Notes: generated by a model not told the origin, from the letters alone. DNA of 64,000 nucleotides from Enterobacter vonholyi (GCF_008364555.1 NZ_VTUC01000006.1:186001-250000), one strand, 5' to 3'; numbered from the stretch's first letter, positions 8,858 to 18,651 are shown. A program made the numbers and translations.

Positions 8858-10283
8858 AAACTGCCAGCTCGTGACACAGCGCACCAATTTGTTCCACGGC
8901 GTTCAGCAGGCGGGGCGTGGGTTCGTTTGCGCAGTTCAGCCGCAGAAAGTGCGTTAATTCGGCGGCAGGGGAAAACAGGGGGCCAGGGCTGACGCCTATA
9001 CCCAGCGCCAGCGCGCGACGATGCACCTCCAGCGCGTTGACCTGCGGAGGAAGTTCGACCCACAGCAGGAAACCGGCAGCGGGCACGTTAACGTGTGTAC
9101 CGGGTGGAAAGCTCGCCTTGACCTGTGCCACAACGGCGCGAACGCCCTCTGCGATCCGCCGCTTCAGCCGCCGCAGGTGACGATCGTAGTCGCCGCTCGC
9201 CAGGACGTCGCTCGTCGCCGCTTCCAGCAGCGGCGCACCGGCCCAGTCTCCGGCCATGCGGGCCTGCAAGACCTGCGGGGAGTAGCGTCCGGCGGCAATC
9301 CAGCCGATTCGCCACCCCGGCGCAAGCGTTTTAGACAGGGAGCTGCAGTAGATCACATTTCCGCTCTGGTCGAATGCCTTGCAGGCCGGAGGGCGTTGCC
9401 CCTCGCCGACCAGGTCACCGTAAACGTCGTCCTCAATCAGAGGAATACCGGCTTCTTCAAGCAGAGCAACCAGTTCCTGCTTGCGCGCGACGGGCATGCT
9501 GGCACCCAACGGGTTTTGCACGGTGGGCGAGGCCAGAACGGCCGCGGGGCGGTGGCAGCGGATGGCGTCCGCCAGCGGTTCCAGCAGCAGGCCTTCTGCA
9601 GGGTCGGTGGGGACCGCTAAGGCCTTCAGGCCTAAATCCTCCAGCAGCAGGAGCGTACCAAAGTAGGCGGGCTGCTCAATCGCCACCACATCTCCCGGCT
9701 GGCATACGGCCCGAAGGGCCAGGCGGAGCGCCTGCGTCGCGCCTGCGGTAATAATGAGATCGTCCGCACTGAAACGGGCTCCCCACTGCGCAGAGCGCGC
9801 GGCAATTTTACTTCGCAAATCCCGCCTTCCCGGAGGCAGGCTGTAGCTCTGTCCATGTGCGTCCAGACGACGGCCCGCAGAGTGTAACGCCCGCTGCAGC
9901 GCATCTCCCGGCAGCCACGTGGGATCGGGCAGGGCGGCGCCCAGCGGGATCAGCCGGGCTTCTGCACTGCTGAACAGCGACCGGGCCACGGCGGACATCG
10001 TGACGGGGACCGGGCCGGGTGAGGAACGCGCGGGCTCCACGCGCGGAGGGAGGCTGGTCTGGCGGATGTAATAGCCTGAACGCGGACGCGCAACGATCAG
10101 CCCTTCAGCCTCAAGGCAGCGAAGGGCCTCCAGCGCCGTCGGGAGGCTAACGCGCTCGCGTTCGGCCAGTTTGCGCGCGGAGATCATCCTGTCACCGGCG
10201 CGCAGCGCGCCGGACGTAATGGTAAGACGCAGCATATCCGCAATACGGCGATAGTGAGGAGAGGAGTGGTACGGCGCAGACAT
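8829..10283 (-). CDS. MocR-type PLP-dependent regulator (GntR HTH plus aminotransferase domain)
   Basis: A 484-residue fusion: a GntR winged helix-turn-helix at about 10-75 (YRRIADMLRLTITSGALRAG, ending ARPRSGYYIRQ) joined by a Pro/Ser linker to a fold-type I aminotransferase domain. In the latter are Asn257 (SPTVQNPLG), the PLP-contacting IEDDVYG around 283-289 and the Schiff-base lysine Lys318 (CSSLSKTLAPGWRIGW). MocR proteins are transcription factors that use PLP or an amino compound as effector. It resembles E. coli YdcR. It lies divergent from the arylamine N-acetyltransferase gene with a 96-base gap, so that gene is a plausible target. Confidence 0.92.
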   Translation of the reverse strand: MSAPYHSSPHYRRIADMLRLTITSGALRAGDRMISARKLAERERVSLPTALEALRCLEAEGLIVARPRSGYYIRQTSLPPRVEPARSSPGPVPVTMSAVARSLFSSAEARLIPLGAALPDPTWLPGDALQRALHSAGRRLDAHGQSYSLPPGRRDLRSKIAARSAQWGARFSADDLIITAGATQALRLALRAVCQPGDVVAIEQPAYFGTLLLLEDLGLKALAVPTDPAEGLLLEPLADAIRCHRPAAVLASPTVQNPLGASMPVARKQELVALLEEAGIPLIEDDVYGDLVGEGQRPPACKAFDQSGNVIYCSSLSKTLAPGWRIGWIAAGRYSPQVLQARMAGDWAGAPLLEAATSDVLASGDYDRHLRRLKRRIAEGVRAVVAQVKASFPPGTHVNVPAAGFLLWVELPPQVNALEVHRRALALGIGVSPGPLFSPAAELTHFLRLNCANEPTPRLLNAVEQIGALCHELAVFTQDSPATR

Positions 10284-10379
10284 GGATAACTGTTCAGGCT
10301 AATTTTCGATGAAACTGACTATACAGCCAATGATGTGTGCCATCTATAGTGTCCGGCATGTTCAGGACAAGGAGGCATT

Positions 10380-11147
10380 ATGCACAGCGATAATTTCAAC
10401 ATTTCCACCTATTTCAAGCGCATAAACTACACCGGACCGGCGGCTGCCGATACGGCCACCCTGCATGCGCTGATGCGTCATCAGCTCTTTTCCGTTCCCT
10501 TCGAAAATCTGGACGTGCAGGCGGGCAAAATTGTCTCTCTGGCGCCAGACGAGATTGCCGATAAGGTGTTAAAGAAAGGGCGCGGCGGCTACTGCTATGA
10601 GGTAAACGGGCTTTTTGCGATGGCGCTGGAGGCGTTAGGGATACCTTACCGCTTCGTGGCGGCGCGCCCGATGTTCTACCCCGCGCGGCGGCCGAAAACC
10701 CATATGGCGCTCATCGCCGAGGTGGAGAGCCGTCAGTGGCTTTGCGATCTCGGGTTCGGCAGCTACGGCATCCGCGCGCCAATGGCGCTGGACACGCTTG
10801 ACGTGGAAATCACCCAGGATTTCGACACGTTTCGCCTGAGCCGCAGCGCGGAGGGAGTGTATTTGCTTGAGGCGAAGGTTGTGGGAGAGTGGGCCCGGCA
10901 GTACGGCTTTGATCTCACCCCTCAGGAATGGATTGACTTCGTTCCGGCCAACTACCTTAACTCCACGCACCCGGATGCCATCTTTGTGCAGAAGCGGGTG
11001 GTGGTCCAGCACAGCCCGGAGGGACGCCAGATTTTACTGGGCGATATGCTGAAAACCATTACGGCGAACGGCACTGAAACGCGGAAACTGGCGGAGGATG
11101 AAATCCGCCATGTCCTGAAAGACCGTTTTGCGCTAACCGCTGCGTAA
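10380..11147 (+). CDS. nhoA: Arylamine N-acetyltransferase (N-hydroxyarylamine O-acetyltransferase)
   Basis: Cytosolic enzyme that transfers acetyl from acetyl-CoA to arylamines and N-hydroxyarylamines, a detoxification or bioactivation reaction. The Cys-His-Asp triad is visible as Cys72 (RGGYCYEVNG), His108 (KTHMAL) and Asp123 (CDLGFG), with the N-terminal FENLDV block. At 255 residues it is somewhat shorter than E. coli NhoA (281) and diverges from it, especially in the C-terminal lid, so it may be an ancient paralogue rather than the strict orthologue. An AAGGAGG ribosome site precedes the ATG. Divergent from a MocR regulator. Confidence 0.87.
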   Translation: MHSDNFNISTYFKRINYTGPAAADTATLHALMRHQLFSVPFENLDVQAGKIVSLAPDEIADKVLKKGRGGYCYEVNGLFAMALEALGIPYRFVAARPMFYPARRPKTHMALIAEVESRQWLCDLGFGSYGIRAPMALDTLDVEITQDFDTFRLSRSAEGVYLLEAKVVGEWARQYGFDLTPQEWIDFVPANYLNSTHPDAIFVQKRVVVQHSPEGRQILLGDMLKTITANGTETRKLAEDEIRHVLKDRFALTAA

Positions 11148-11169
11148 TCTGCCGGTGAACGGTAGGGCC

Positions 11170-14100
11170 TCAGCGCGGTCCGTCTTCTGCGGCTTTGCGC
11201 TGAGCTCCCCGCTGTAACAGCAGGCTAAACGACGCGGGTAACACGGTCAGCGTCACCAGCGTCGCAGCCAGCAGCCCGCCGATAATGGCATAGGCCATTG
11301 GGCCCCAGAAAACCTGGTGAGAGATCGGGATCATGCCCAGAATGGCGGCGCAGGCGGTCAGACAGATGGGTCTGGCCCGGTGCTCCGCCGCTGCCATAAT
11401 TGCGGCATCATTTGCCATCCCCTGAGCCAGATTGCTGTCAACCTCGCTAATCAATATCACCGCGTTACGTACGATCATCCCCGCGAGGGCGATGACGCCC
11501 AGCAGCGCGACAAACCCCATCGGCGTGCCGCCGGGCAGCATAGCCAGCACGATCCCCGGTAAACCAAACGGGGCCATCAGGAGCGCCAGCAGCATCCGGG
11601 AGTATCGCCGCAGCTGGAGCATCAGCAGCAACAGCATGATGACCAGCGTCACCGGAAGAACGGTAAAGACGGAGCTGTTACCCTTATCCGATTCGGCGAC
11701 CGCGCCGCCTTCTTCAATGCTGTAACCTGCGGGCAGGCTCGCGCGCAGTTTATCCACCGTCGGACGCAGCGCGGCGGATACCGCTTCAGCCTTCAGCCCC
11801 GGGGCAAGGTCGGTTTGCACCGTGATAAAGGGCACGCGCTGGCGGCGCCAGATGACCGGATCGTCCACGCCCCAGACCGGCGTCGCGACGGCGCTGAGCG
11901 GAATTTTTTTACCGTCATTCCCCTGAATCGTGAGCGAGGAGAGGGTGGCGGTGCTGTGGCGCGCGCTGTCCTCGGCCCGCAGCACCACGTCGACAAGGCG
12001 GTCATTATCCCTGACCGAGGTGATGACGCTGCCGGACCAGACGGTATTCAGCGTGCGGGCGAGGCTTTCGGACGATATTCCCGCCGCCCTGGCCGCCGTC
12101 TGATTCACCTTAAGGGTGATGACCCTTTCAGGCTCTCCGGCCGTCTGGTTAACGTCGCGTGAGAACGAAGACCGGCCAATCGCGTCCGTGAGACGGTTCG
12201 CAAACGCCCGGACCTGCAGATAATCCGGCCCGCTCACCCGGTATTTGATGGGCCAGCCGACGGGAGGCCCCAGCTCAAGGGGCGACACGCGCGTGATGAT
12301 GTCGCTAAACTGCGTCGCCAGGATCGTGTTGAGCTGTGCGTGCAGACGATCCCGCGCCGCAAGATCCTTCGCGACCACAACCATCTGGGCGATATTTTCA
12401 TTTTCCAGCAGCACGTCCATCGGCAGGTAAAAACGGATGGCGCCTGAGCCAACGTACGTCGAAAAGCGATCGATATTGCTGTTGTCGGCCAGCGCCTTTT
12501 CCAGCTTTTCCACCTCTCTGAGCGTTTCCGGCTGCGACGCGTTGGCCGGAAGCGTCAGGCTGACCAGCAGCTCGGGCCGGTCCGAGGCGGGGAAAAACTC
12601 GCCCTGCATAAACGTCGTGCCGTACGCTGACAGCCCCAGCGCGGAAAGGGCGAGCAGCACGGTAGCGACTCGGTGACGCAATGCCAGGCGTAAAAGCCGT
12701 CCGTACCCGCGCGCGATCCTTCCGGGTTCTGCCGCGTGATGTCTGACTGTTTCCGGCAGCAGCCACGTACCCGTTAGCGGCGAAAACAAGATCGCGACAA
12801 TCCAGGAGCAGAGCAGGGCAATGAGCACCACCGCAAAGAGGGAAAAACAGTATTCACCGGCGCTGGAGGCCGCAAAACCAACGGGAATAAAACCGGCAAT
12901 CATTACCAGAGTACCGGTGAGCATCGGGAAGGCCGTCGTTTTGAATGCGTGGGTGGCCGCGTGCCGACGGGAATCCCCCGCTTCCAGCCGGGAGACCATC
13001 GTTTCGACGGCGATCATGGCGTCATCCACCAGCAGGCCCAGGGCGATGATCAGCGCCCCGAGCGAGATACGCTGAAGGCCAATGCCTGCGAGCATCATGC
13101 CGGCAAACGTCATGGCGAGCACCAGCGGAATGGCCGTCGCCACCACCAGTCCGGCCCGTAAACCCAGCGAGACAAATGAAACCGCCAGCACGATAACAAC
13201 GGCTTCGATAAGCACCCGGATAAACCCGCTTACCGCGTCACTCACCACCGCGGACTGATCGGCGACTTTCACCATCTCGATACCGTGCGGCAGCCCGGCG
13301 CTGAGGGTCGCCATTCTGGCATTCAGTGCAGCGCCGAAACGAAGCATGTTGCCTGTCGGCGCCATCGACACCGCCAGCCCGATAGCCGGCTTGCCGTTCA
13401 CCCGGTAGGCCGGAGCCGGTGGCTCGGCGATTTCACGGGTGACGGTGGCAATATCGGTCAGCGGAATATAGCGATTGTTAACGTGCAGCGTGACGGCGCG
13501 TAAGCTCTCTTCGGTGGTGAGCGCTCCGCTGACCTTTATCGCCATGTTCTCCTGCCCGGTTCGCATAACGCCAGCCGGGACAACCGCGTTTTGCGCCCGG
13601 AGGGCGTCAGCAACTTCCTGAATATCGAGCCCCATACCGGCCAGGCGTGCCGGAGAAAAGGCGAGAACCCACTGCTCCTGCTGTTCGCCCAGCAGGGTGG
13701 TCTTACCCATATCCGGCAGGGACATGAGCTCGCGACGTATTGTCTCTACGCGATCCCGCACCTCCCGCAGGGTAAAACCGTCGGGAATAAAGGCATAAAT
13801 AGTGCCGAACGTGTCGTCAAACTCGTCGTCCACGGCAGGCCCCTGCACCCCGTCAGGCAGGGACGGTGCGATGTCCTGCATTTTTTTGCGAACCTGATAC
13901 CAGATATCGGGCACGCGTTGCGGGGGCGTATCGTCACGGAGGTTGACGTGGATAACGGTGCGTCCGGCACGGGTTTCACTTTCGAGATAATCCAGCCAGG
14001 GCGTTTCCTGCAGCTTTTTTTCAAGCGTATCGGTCAGCAGGCGGGTGGTATCCGCCACGGATGCTCCCGGCCACTGCGCGGAGACGACGGCCGTTTTAAT

Positions 14101-14247
14101 AGTGAACGCCGGATCTTCATTACGCGGCAGCTTCTCATAGCAGAACACGCCCATCGCAATCACCAGCAGCATGAAAAAGCTGACCATCTGCTGGTTCTTA
14201 AGCGCCCAGGCGGAGAGGTTAAATTTGGCTTCCGCTCCGGTACTCAT
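11170..14247 (-). CDS. RND efflux pump, inner-membrane permease
   Basis: A 1025-residue resistance-nodulation-division proton antiporter. There is one N-terminal membrane helix (MVSFFMLLVIAMGVFCYEKLP), a large periplasmic porter domain, helices 2-6 including the TM4 acidic pair (LIIALGLLVDDAMIAVETMVSRLE), a second porter domain and a last helix bundle. The sequence is not AcrB-like; it is nearer to the distant pumps often grouped with TriC/MuxB-type or HAE-2 transporters. Its start overlaps the stop of the membrane-fusion gene by four bases (ATGA), indicating coupling. No outer-membrane factor gene is nearby, so TolC is the likely exit channel. Substrates are unknown. Confidence 0.93.
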   Translation of the reverse strand: MSTGAEAKFNLSAWALKNQQMVSFFMLLVIAMGVFCYEKLPRNEDPAFTIKTAVVSAQWPGASVADTTRLLTDTLEKKLQETPWLDYLESETRAGRTVIHVNLRDDTPPQRVPDIWYQVRKKMQDIAPSLPDGVQGPAVDDEFDDTFGTIYAFIPDGFTLREVRDRVETIRRELMSLPDMGKTTLLGEQQEQWVLAFSPARLAGMGLDIQEVADALRAQNAVVPAGVMRTGQENMAIKVSGALTTEESLRAVTLHVNNRYIPLTDIATVTREIAEPPAPAYRVNGKPAIGLAVSMAPTGNMLRFGAALNARMATLSAGLPHGIEMVKVADQSAVVSDAVSGFIRVLIEAVVIVLAVSFVSLGLRAGLVVATAIPLVLAMTFAGMMLAGIGLQRISLGALIIALGLLVDDAMIAVETMVSRLEAGDSRRHAATHAFKTTAFPMLTGTLVMIAGFIPVGFAASSAGEYCFSLFAVVLIALLCSWIVAILFSPLTGTWLLPETVRHHAAEPGRIARGYGRLLRLALRHRVATVLLALSALGLSAYGTTFMQGEFFPASDRPELLVSLTLPANASQPETLREVEKLEKALADNSNIDRFSTYVGSGAIRFYLPMDVLLENENIAQMVVVAKDLAARDRLHAQLNTILATQFSDIITRVSPLELGPPVGWPIKYRVSGPDYLQVRAFANRLTDAIGRSSFSRDVNQTAGEPERVITLKVNQTAARAAGISSESLARTLNTVWSGSVITSVRDNDRLVDVVLRAEDSARHSTATLSSLTIQGNDGKKIPLSAVATPVWGVDDPVIWRRQRVPFITVQTDLAPGLKAEAVSAALRPTVDKLRASLPAGYSIEEGGAVAESDKGNSSVFTVLPVTLVIMLLLLMLQLRRYSRMLLALLMAPFGLPGIVLAMLPGGTPMGFVALLGVIALAGMIVRNAVILISEVDSNLAQGMANDAAIMAAAEHRARPICLTACAAILGMIPISHQVFWGPMAYAIIGGLLAATLVTLTVLPASFSLLLQRGAQRKAAEDGPR

Positions 14248-15392
14248 GGCTGAACCTCCCCTGGCACCACCGGCTCGCCGGATCGTAATGTGCTCACGCC
14301 CGCCGTAATCACCCTGTCGCCGGGCTCAAGGCCGGAGGCAATCATGACGGAGGTGGCCGTATAGCTCGCGGGCACCACCGCGCGCAGCTGCGCCCGCGAC
14401 TGTGAAGCGATCACAAAAACGGCCGGTTTGTCGCCGACGCGGGTCAGCGCCGACGCGGGAAGCGCGTACCCGTGCGGGGCGGCGGAGGGCAACGTCACGG
14501 TGACGCTGGCACCAAGCGCCATGGCCTCCGGCGGGTTTTGCAGGGTCGCTCTGACGCGCCAGGTGCGGGTCTGAGGATCGGCCTGCGGGGTAATATCCCG
14601 CAGTACGGCAGAGGCCTGTACCGACGGGTCGCTGAGGAGGGAAACCCGCAATTCTGTCTTATCCAGAGGCGGAATCGCATCCGGAGTAGCAATATCAAAC
14701 GCCACGTCGCGACCTTCTCCGGTCGCCAGCGTCAGCACGGACTGGCCGTCGCTGACAACCTGCCCCGCTGAGGCGCTCACGGCCGTGATGACGCCCGCTT
14801 GTGGCGCGATCAGGCGCGTCCAGCCGAGGCTTTCGCGAGCATTTCGCCACGCGGCCTCGCTGCTTTTTAAGCGCGCGCGGGCGACAAGCCAGTCAGCCCG
14901 GGCGCTGTCGAGCTGCGTGCGGGCGATAGCACCCGTTGGCATGAGCTTTTGCATTCGACTAACGTTAAGCGCGGCGACCTGGGCAGAGGCTTTGGCGCTT
15001 TCATAGTCGGCCGCGGCGCTGTCGAGCTGGTTTTTCCCGGTCGTATCGTCAAGCGTGGCCAGTAGCTGTCCGGCAGTGACCCGGTCGCCAATATCAACGC
15101 TGCGCGTCAGTACCCGGCCTCCGGTACGAAAGCTCAGGGTCGTTTCATCGTGGGCATGGATCTCACCGGTTCTTTCCAGCGCGGGAAGGGTTTGGGCGGT
15201 GCCAACGACGACGTAGCGTACCTTACGCACTGGGTCAGGTTTGTTTTCGTGTTTATCACCGCAGCCGGTCAGCGGAAAAATCGCCAGCGCAAGCAGGGCC
15301 AGGGGAAGAAAATGCAGCCAGGAAAGGGTGCGCGCCACGCCGTACAAATGATGCAGGCAGTGGCGGAGGGAGAGAAAAAATTCGTCTGACAT
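14244..15392 (-). CDS. RND efflux membrane-fusion (periplasmic adaptor) lipoprotein
   Basis: A 382-residue HlyD/AcrA-type adaptor linking the RND pump to an outer-membrane channel. After a longer than usual N-terminal region, a hydrophobic segment ends in a lipobox (FPLTGC, Cys44), so it should be lipid-anchored to the inner membrane. The lipoyl/barrel-sandwich halves are visible (GEIHAHDETTLSFRTGGRVL and GWTRLIAPQAGVITAVSASA) around a helical hairpin (QLDSAAADYESAKASAQVAA), followed by beta-barrel and membrane-proximal parts. A GGAG ribosome site supports this start. It lies 78 bases downstream of the kinase gene and is coupled to the pump gene. Confidence 0.92.
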   Translation of the reverse strand: MSDEFFLSLRHCLHHLYGVARTLSWLHFLPLALLALAIFPLTGCGDKHENKPDPVRKVRYVVVGTAQTLPALERTGEIHAHDETTLSFRTGGRVLTRSVDIGDRVTAGQLLATLDDTTGKNQLDSAAADYESAKASAQVAALNVSRMQKLMPTGAIARTQLDSARADWLVARARLKSSEAAWRNARESLGWTRLIAPQAGVITAVSASAGQVVSDGQSVLTLATGEGRDVAFDIATPDAIPPLDKTELRVSLLSDPSVQASAVLRDITPQADPQTRTWRVRATLQNPPEAMALGASVTVTLPSAAPHGYALPASALTRVGDKPAVFVIASQSRAQLRAVVPASYTATSVMIASGLEPGDRVITAGVSTLRSGEPVVPGEVQP

Positions 15393-15470
15393 AACGCCGC
15401 TCCATAAAGGGAATGGCGTTATTAAATGCGCGCTACGTCGAGAAAGATTCGACGTTCTGTCAAGGCTGTA

Positions 15471-16667
15471 TCAAGAGTGGAAATTTTCATTACCGGACGG
15501 GTGCCAGGGCAATACGATGCGTACGGCGAGGCCGCCAGTTTCGGATAATGACGCGCTAATCTCACCCCCATGCGCCTCGCAAATTGCCCGGGCGATGGAC
15601 AATCCGAGGCCGCTACCGCCGGAATGCCGCGCGCGGGACTGCTCCTCGCGGCTAAAGCGTTTAAACATTTCCGGTAAAAACTGGGGCGAAACGCCCGGCC
15701 CGTCATCGGTGAATTCGAGGATGTAACGCCCGCTGGCGTAACGCAGCGCCACATCAAGATGTCCGCCCTCGCGCCCGTAACGTAGCGCATTTTCCATGAG
15801 GATGGTAACAACCTGTCCCATACGGAACGCGTCGCCTCTGAAGGGACTGGTGCGCGGGTTACGCAGCGTTATCCGGAAATGATGCGCATCAGCCTGGGGC
15901 ATGATCCAGGCAGCCCGCTCCTGAATCAGCTCATCCAGACAGAACGGCTGGTTCTCCAGCACAAGGTTACCTGCGTCGGCGAGCGAGAGAAGGTGGAGCT
16001 CATCGGTGAGTCGGTTGAGATGCTGAAGCTGTTTCATCACCATGCCCAGCTGTGCCGGGCTGGCATCAAACACGCCGTCTAACATGCCCTGCAGACGCCC
16101 GATGGCGGCCGTCAGGGGCGAGCGCAGCTCGTGCGCCATCGCGACGTGCGAGGCGCGGAGCTCTTTTTCATAGCGGGCGAGTTGCCCCGTCATGGAGTTA
16201 AAGTCGGTCGCAAAGCTGACCATTTCCGCTGGCGCATCCTTGATGAGCTCTGCCTGACGGCCAAACTGCCCGTCGGCGACATCCTTTGCCGCATCGCGAA
16301 GGCGGCTGAACTGCAGTGCCAGCGGTCGGGCGTGTTTGAGCCCCATCACCACGATAAACGGGATCATCACCAGCACCAGCAGGGCCACCGTAACCCAGTC
16401 CGCAGAGGCGATGGACGGTGTGGAATAGCTCAGGCCCCACCAGGTGTCCACAATCGAGTGGAAGCGGGCCGGATTGGCCTGCGGGTTCTGGCTGAGCGTA
16501 AGAAACTCCTGCCGGACCGCCGGTGGCATCCTGCCCATGATCCAGTAGTTCTGGACCGCATAGCGCAGCCACATGCAGGTGGCAATGACGATCACGCTGC
16601 CGATAGCCAGCGCCAGGATGCGCGCGCAAATCCAGCGCCACAGAGAGGAGTGCCGGTTTTTTATCAT
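15471..16667 (-). CDS. Sensor histidine kinase paired with the RND operon
   Basis: A 398-residue membrane kinase. Two membrane helices (about 16-35 and 91-111) flank a short periplasmic domain; then come HAMP, the phospho-acceptor His179 in HVAMAHELRSPLTAA, the N box ENALRYG, and ATP-lid glycine boxes (DDGPGV, GGSGLGLSIA). Its start overlaps the stop of the response-regulator gene by four bases. The gene order regulator-kinase-adaptor-pump indicates that it senses a substrate or envelope stress handled by the pump, as inferred from context only. Confidence 0.92.
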   Translation of the reverse strand: MIKNRHSSLWRWICARILALAIGSVIVIATCMWLRYAVQNYWIMGRMPPAVRQEFLTLSQNPQANPARFHSIVDTWWGLSYSTPSIASADWVTVALLVLVMIPFIVVMGLKHARPLALQFSRLRDAAKDVADGQFGRQAELIKDAPAEMVSFATDFNSMTGQLARYEKELRASHVAMAHELRSPLTAAIGRLQGMLDGVFDASPAQLGMVMKQLQHLNRLTDELHLLSLADAGNLVLENQPFCLDELIQERAAWIMPQADAHHFRITLRNPRTSPFRGDAFRMGQVVTILMENALRYGREGGHLDVALRYASGRYILEFTDDGPGVSPQFLPEMFKRFSREEQSRARHSGGSGLGLSIARAICEAHGGEISASLSETGGLAVRIVLPWHPSGNENFHS

Positions 16668-17359
16668 GGCTGTCTGAACCTGTAACCCACGCCGCGAACG
16701 TTGATCAGCACGCCGGAGATGCCCACCGCTTCGAGTTTTCTACGCAGGTTATAAATATGGGTGTCCACCACGCGCTCCAGCGCCTCGCTTTCCGGCAGAC
16801 AGTGTTCCAGCAGGTACTGACGGGAAAAGGGGCGTGCGGGAGAGCGCAGCAGCGTTGCCAGAAGCGAGAATTCCGTTGGCGTAAGATCGAGCATCACGGG
16901 CGCGTCGTCGCCGTTGTCCACACTCGCCACAATGGCGGCGACATCCACCGCCAGCGTTTGCCAGCGAAGGATCTCGTCGTCTGTCTCTTTTTTACTGCTG
17001 CGCCGCAGCACCGCCTGCACCCGAGCCACTACTTCCCCCGGATGATAAGGCTTCACAACGTAATCATCGGCACCGTACCGCAGGGCGCCAATGCGATCGG
17101 GAGTATCCCCCATGGCCGTGACCATAATCACCGGCACATCGCTTTTACGACGCAGGCCAGCCAGCACTTCGGTGCCGTTAAGCCCCGGCAGCATCACGTC
17201 CAGCAGAATGAGGTCTGGCTTCCACCGCTGTGCCATATCCAGCCCGGAATGACCGTCCCCGGTAATGGTCACGTCGTAATTTTCCCGCCGTAAATAGGCT
17301 TCGAGCACGCCAGCCGCATCGGCGTCATCTTCAATAATCAGCACTCTTCTGGACAACAT
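16664..17359 (-). CDS. OmpR-family response regulator of the RND operon
   Basis: A 231-residue two-domain regulator: receiver domain with acidic pocket EDD (10-12), phospho-acceptor Asp54 (LILLDVMLPG), and VKPY lysine; then the OmpR/PhoB winged helix (LTPTEFSLLATLLRSPARPFS ... VVDTHIYNLRRKLE ... VRGVGYRF). The ATG at 17359 has AAGGTGA upstream; the in-frame ATG at 17386 would add nine residues before the receiver and has no such site. First gene of a probable regulator-kinase-adaptor-pump transcript, and divergent from a MipA/OmpV gene 123 bases away that is a likely target. Confidence 0.92.
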   Translation of the reverse strand: MLSRRVLIIEDDADAAGVLEAYLRRENYDVTITGDGHSGLDMAQRWKPDLILLDVMLPGLNGTEVLAGLRRKSDVPVIMVTAMGDTPDRIGALRYGADDYVVKPYHPGEVVARVQAVLRRSSKKETDDEILRWQTLAVDVAAIVASVDNGDDAPVMLDLTPTEFSLLATLLRSPARPFSRQYLLEHCLPESEALERVVDTHIYNLRRKLEAVGISGVLINVRGVGYRFRQP

Positions 17360-17482
17360 CCGTTCACCTTGACCATTTCTTAACACTATCCCGACGATTC
17401 ATTGATTCAGCCAAATCATACTGCGCCAACATTGTGTGGCCGCCCTGTATCAGGAGACGCCAGCGTCTATATGGAGAGCAGT

Positions 17483-18268
17483 ATGATAGCGATAAATAAA
17501 GTCCTGTATATGTCCGTCCCGCTTCTGATGGCCGTGGCTTCCGGCGCGCAGGCGGATGATGGCACCGCTTCCGATTCCCTAACCGTCGGGCTGGGAGGGC
17601 AATACGCCCCGCGTTACTCAGGCTCAGACAAGCAGGTGTGGCAGGTGGTTCCTGTGCTGCAGGGACGCAAAGGCGCTTTCTTCGTTGATGCGCAAAAAGG
17701 GGTGGGGTATGACCTGCAAAACGACAGCGGCTGGTATTTCGAACACACGCTGGGCTACGACTTCGGAAGGGCTGATAAAAATTCTGGCTGGCGTGAGGGC
17801 GCAAACAATCTGAAAGGGATGGGGGACATTGATGCCGCCCTGAATACCGGCCTTGCCGTGGGCTGGCAGGCCGCGCCATGGCTGAGTATGGAAGGCAAAG
17901 CGACGCTGCCGTTAACCGACAGCCAGGGGGCAAGCTATCAGGCCTCCGTTACGCTGATCCCGGTACAAAATAACCAGGACACGATCGCCTTGCAGTCTGC
18001 GGCCCTGTTTGGCGACAGCCGTTACCTGAATACCTGGTATGGGGTCAGCGAGCAGCAGAGCCGCCGCACCGGCTATCGCCGCTATGCTGCGCCGGGTGGA
18101 TTTTACGGCGTCGACACCAGCCTGACCTGGAGCCATCAGTTCGATGCCCACTGGGGGACGGTCCTGAGCGCGGACTATACCTGGCTTGGCGACCATGCAA
18201 ATGACAGCCCGATAGTGCTGCGGCGTAATGAGGGGTCTGCAACCGCCGCTATCACCTGGACATTCTAA
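17483..18268 (+). CDS. MipA/OmpV family outer-membrane protein (copy 1)
   Basis: A 261-residue outer-membrane beta-barrel protein. It has a Sec signal peptide (MIAINKVLYMSVPLLMAVAS, cleavage after AQA near residue 23) and the family start LTVGLGGQYAPRYSGSDKQVW, repeated amphipathic strands, and a C-terminal aromatic strand (AAITWTF) typical for Bam recognition. E. coli MipA binds PBP1b and MltA; other members transport or bind antibiotics, so the function here is open. The ATG at 17483 has GGAG at 17473-17476; a small hairpin (17455-17468) lies just before it. It is divergent from the two-component/RND unit. A second family member occupies the same position beside another two-component system at 60.1 kb. 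Confidence 0.88.
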   Translation: MIAINKVLYMSVPLLMAVASGAQADDGTASDSLTVGLGGQYAPRYSGSDKQVWQVVPVLQGRKGAFFVDAQKGVGYDLQNDSGWYFEHTLGYDFGRADKNSGWREGANNLKGMGDIDAALNTGLAVGWQAAPWLSMEGKATLPLTDSQGASYQASVTLIPVQNNQDTIALQSAALFGDSRYLNTWYGVSEQQSRRTGYRRYAAPGGFYGVDTSLTWSHQFDAHWGTVLSADYTWLGDHANDSPIVLRRNEGSATAAITWTF

Positions 18269-18303
18269 ATTCGTGGATCACGATGTGAGCGAGAGGGAGA
18301 GGA

Positions 18304-18651
18304 TTACTTCTTCTTATCCATCATCGCCTTTAAATCGGCAAACGGGTTAAACGTGGCGACGCCCACGTCTTTTTGCGCGTCTTCCCCGGCGACCACGGTG
18401 GTGCCGTACCGATCCGCTTCGGTGTATTTCGAATGCTCGTGATCGTGGCAAAACAGGCACAACAGCTCCCAGTTGCTGCCATCTTCCGGGTTGTTGGTAT
18501 GGTCGTGATCGATATGGTGAACCGTGAGTTCGCGAAGATTGGAATAGACAAACTCGCGCGAGCAGCGTCCACACACCCATGGATAGATTTTTAATGCTTT
18601 TTCGCGATAGCCGCTTTCCAGCCGCGCGTAGTTTTTGGGGATCAAAGCCAT
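18304..18651 (-). CDS. yajD: HNH nuclease family protein YajD
   Basis: A 115-residue protein nearly identical in pattern to E. coli YajD. It has two CxxC-type zinc pairs (VCGRCSREF and LLCLFCHDHEH) around an HNH core (LTVHHIDHDHTNNPEDGSNWELL). A nuclease role is implied by the fold, but the cellular function is not established to my knowledge. It is convergent with the mipA-like gene. In E. coli yajD lies in a different neighbourhood, so position differs. Confidence 0.93.
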   Translation of the reverse strand: MALIPKNYARLESGYREKALKIYPWVCGRCSREFVYSNLRELTVHHIDHDHTNNPEDGSNWELLCLFCHDHEHSKYTEADRYGTTVVAGEDAQKDVGVATFNPFADLKAMMDKKK

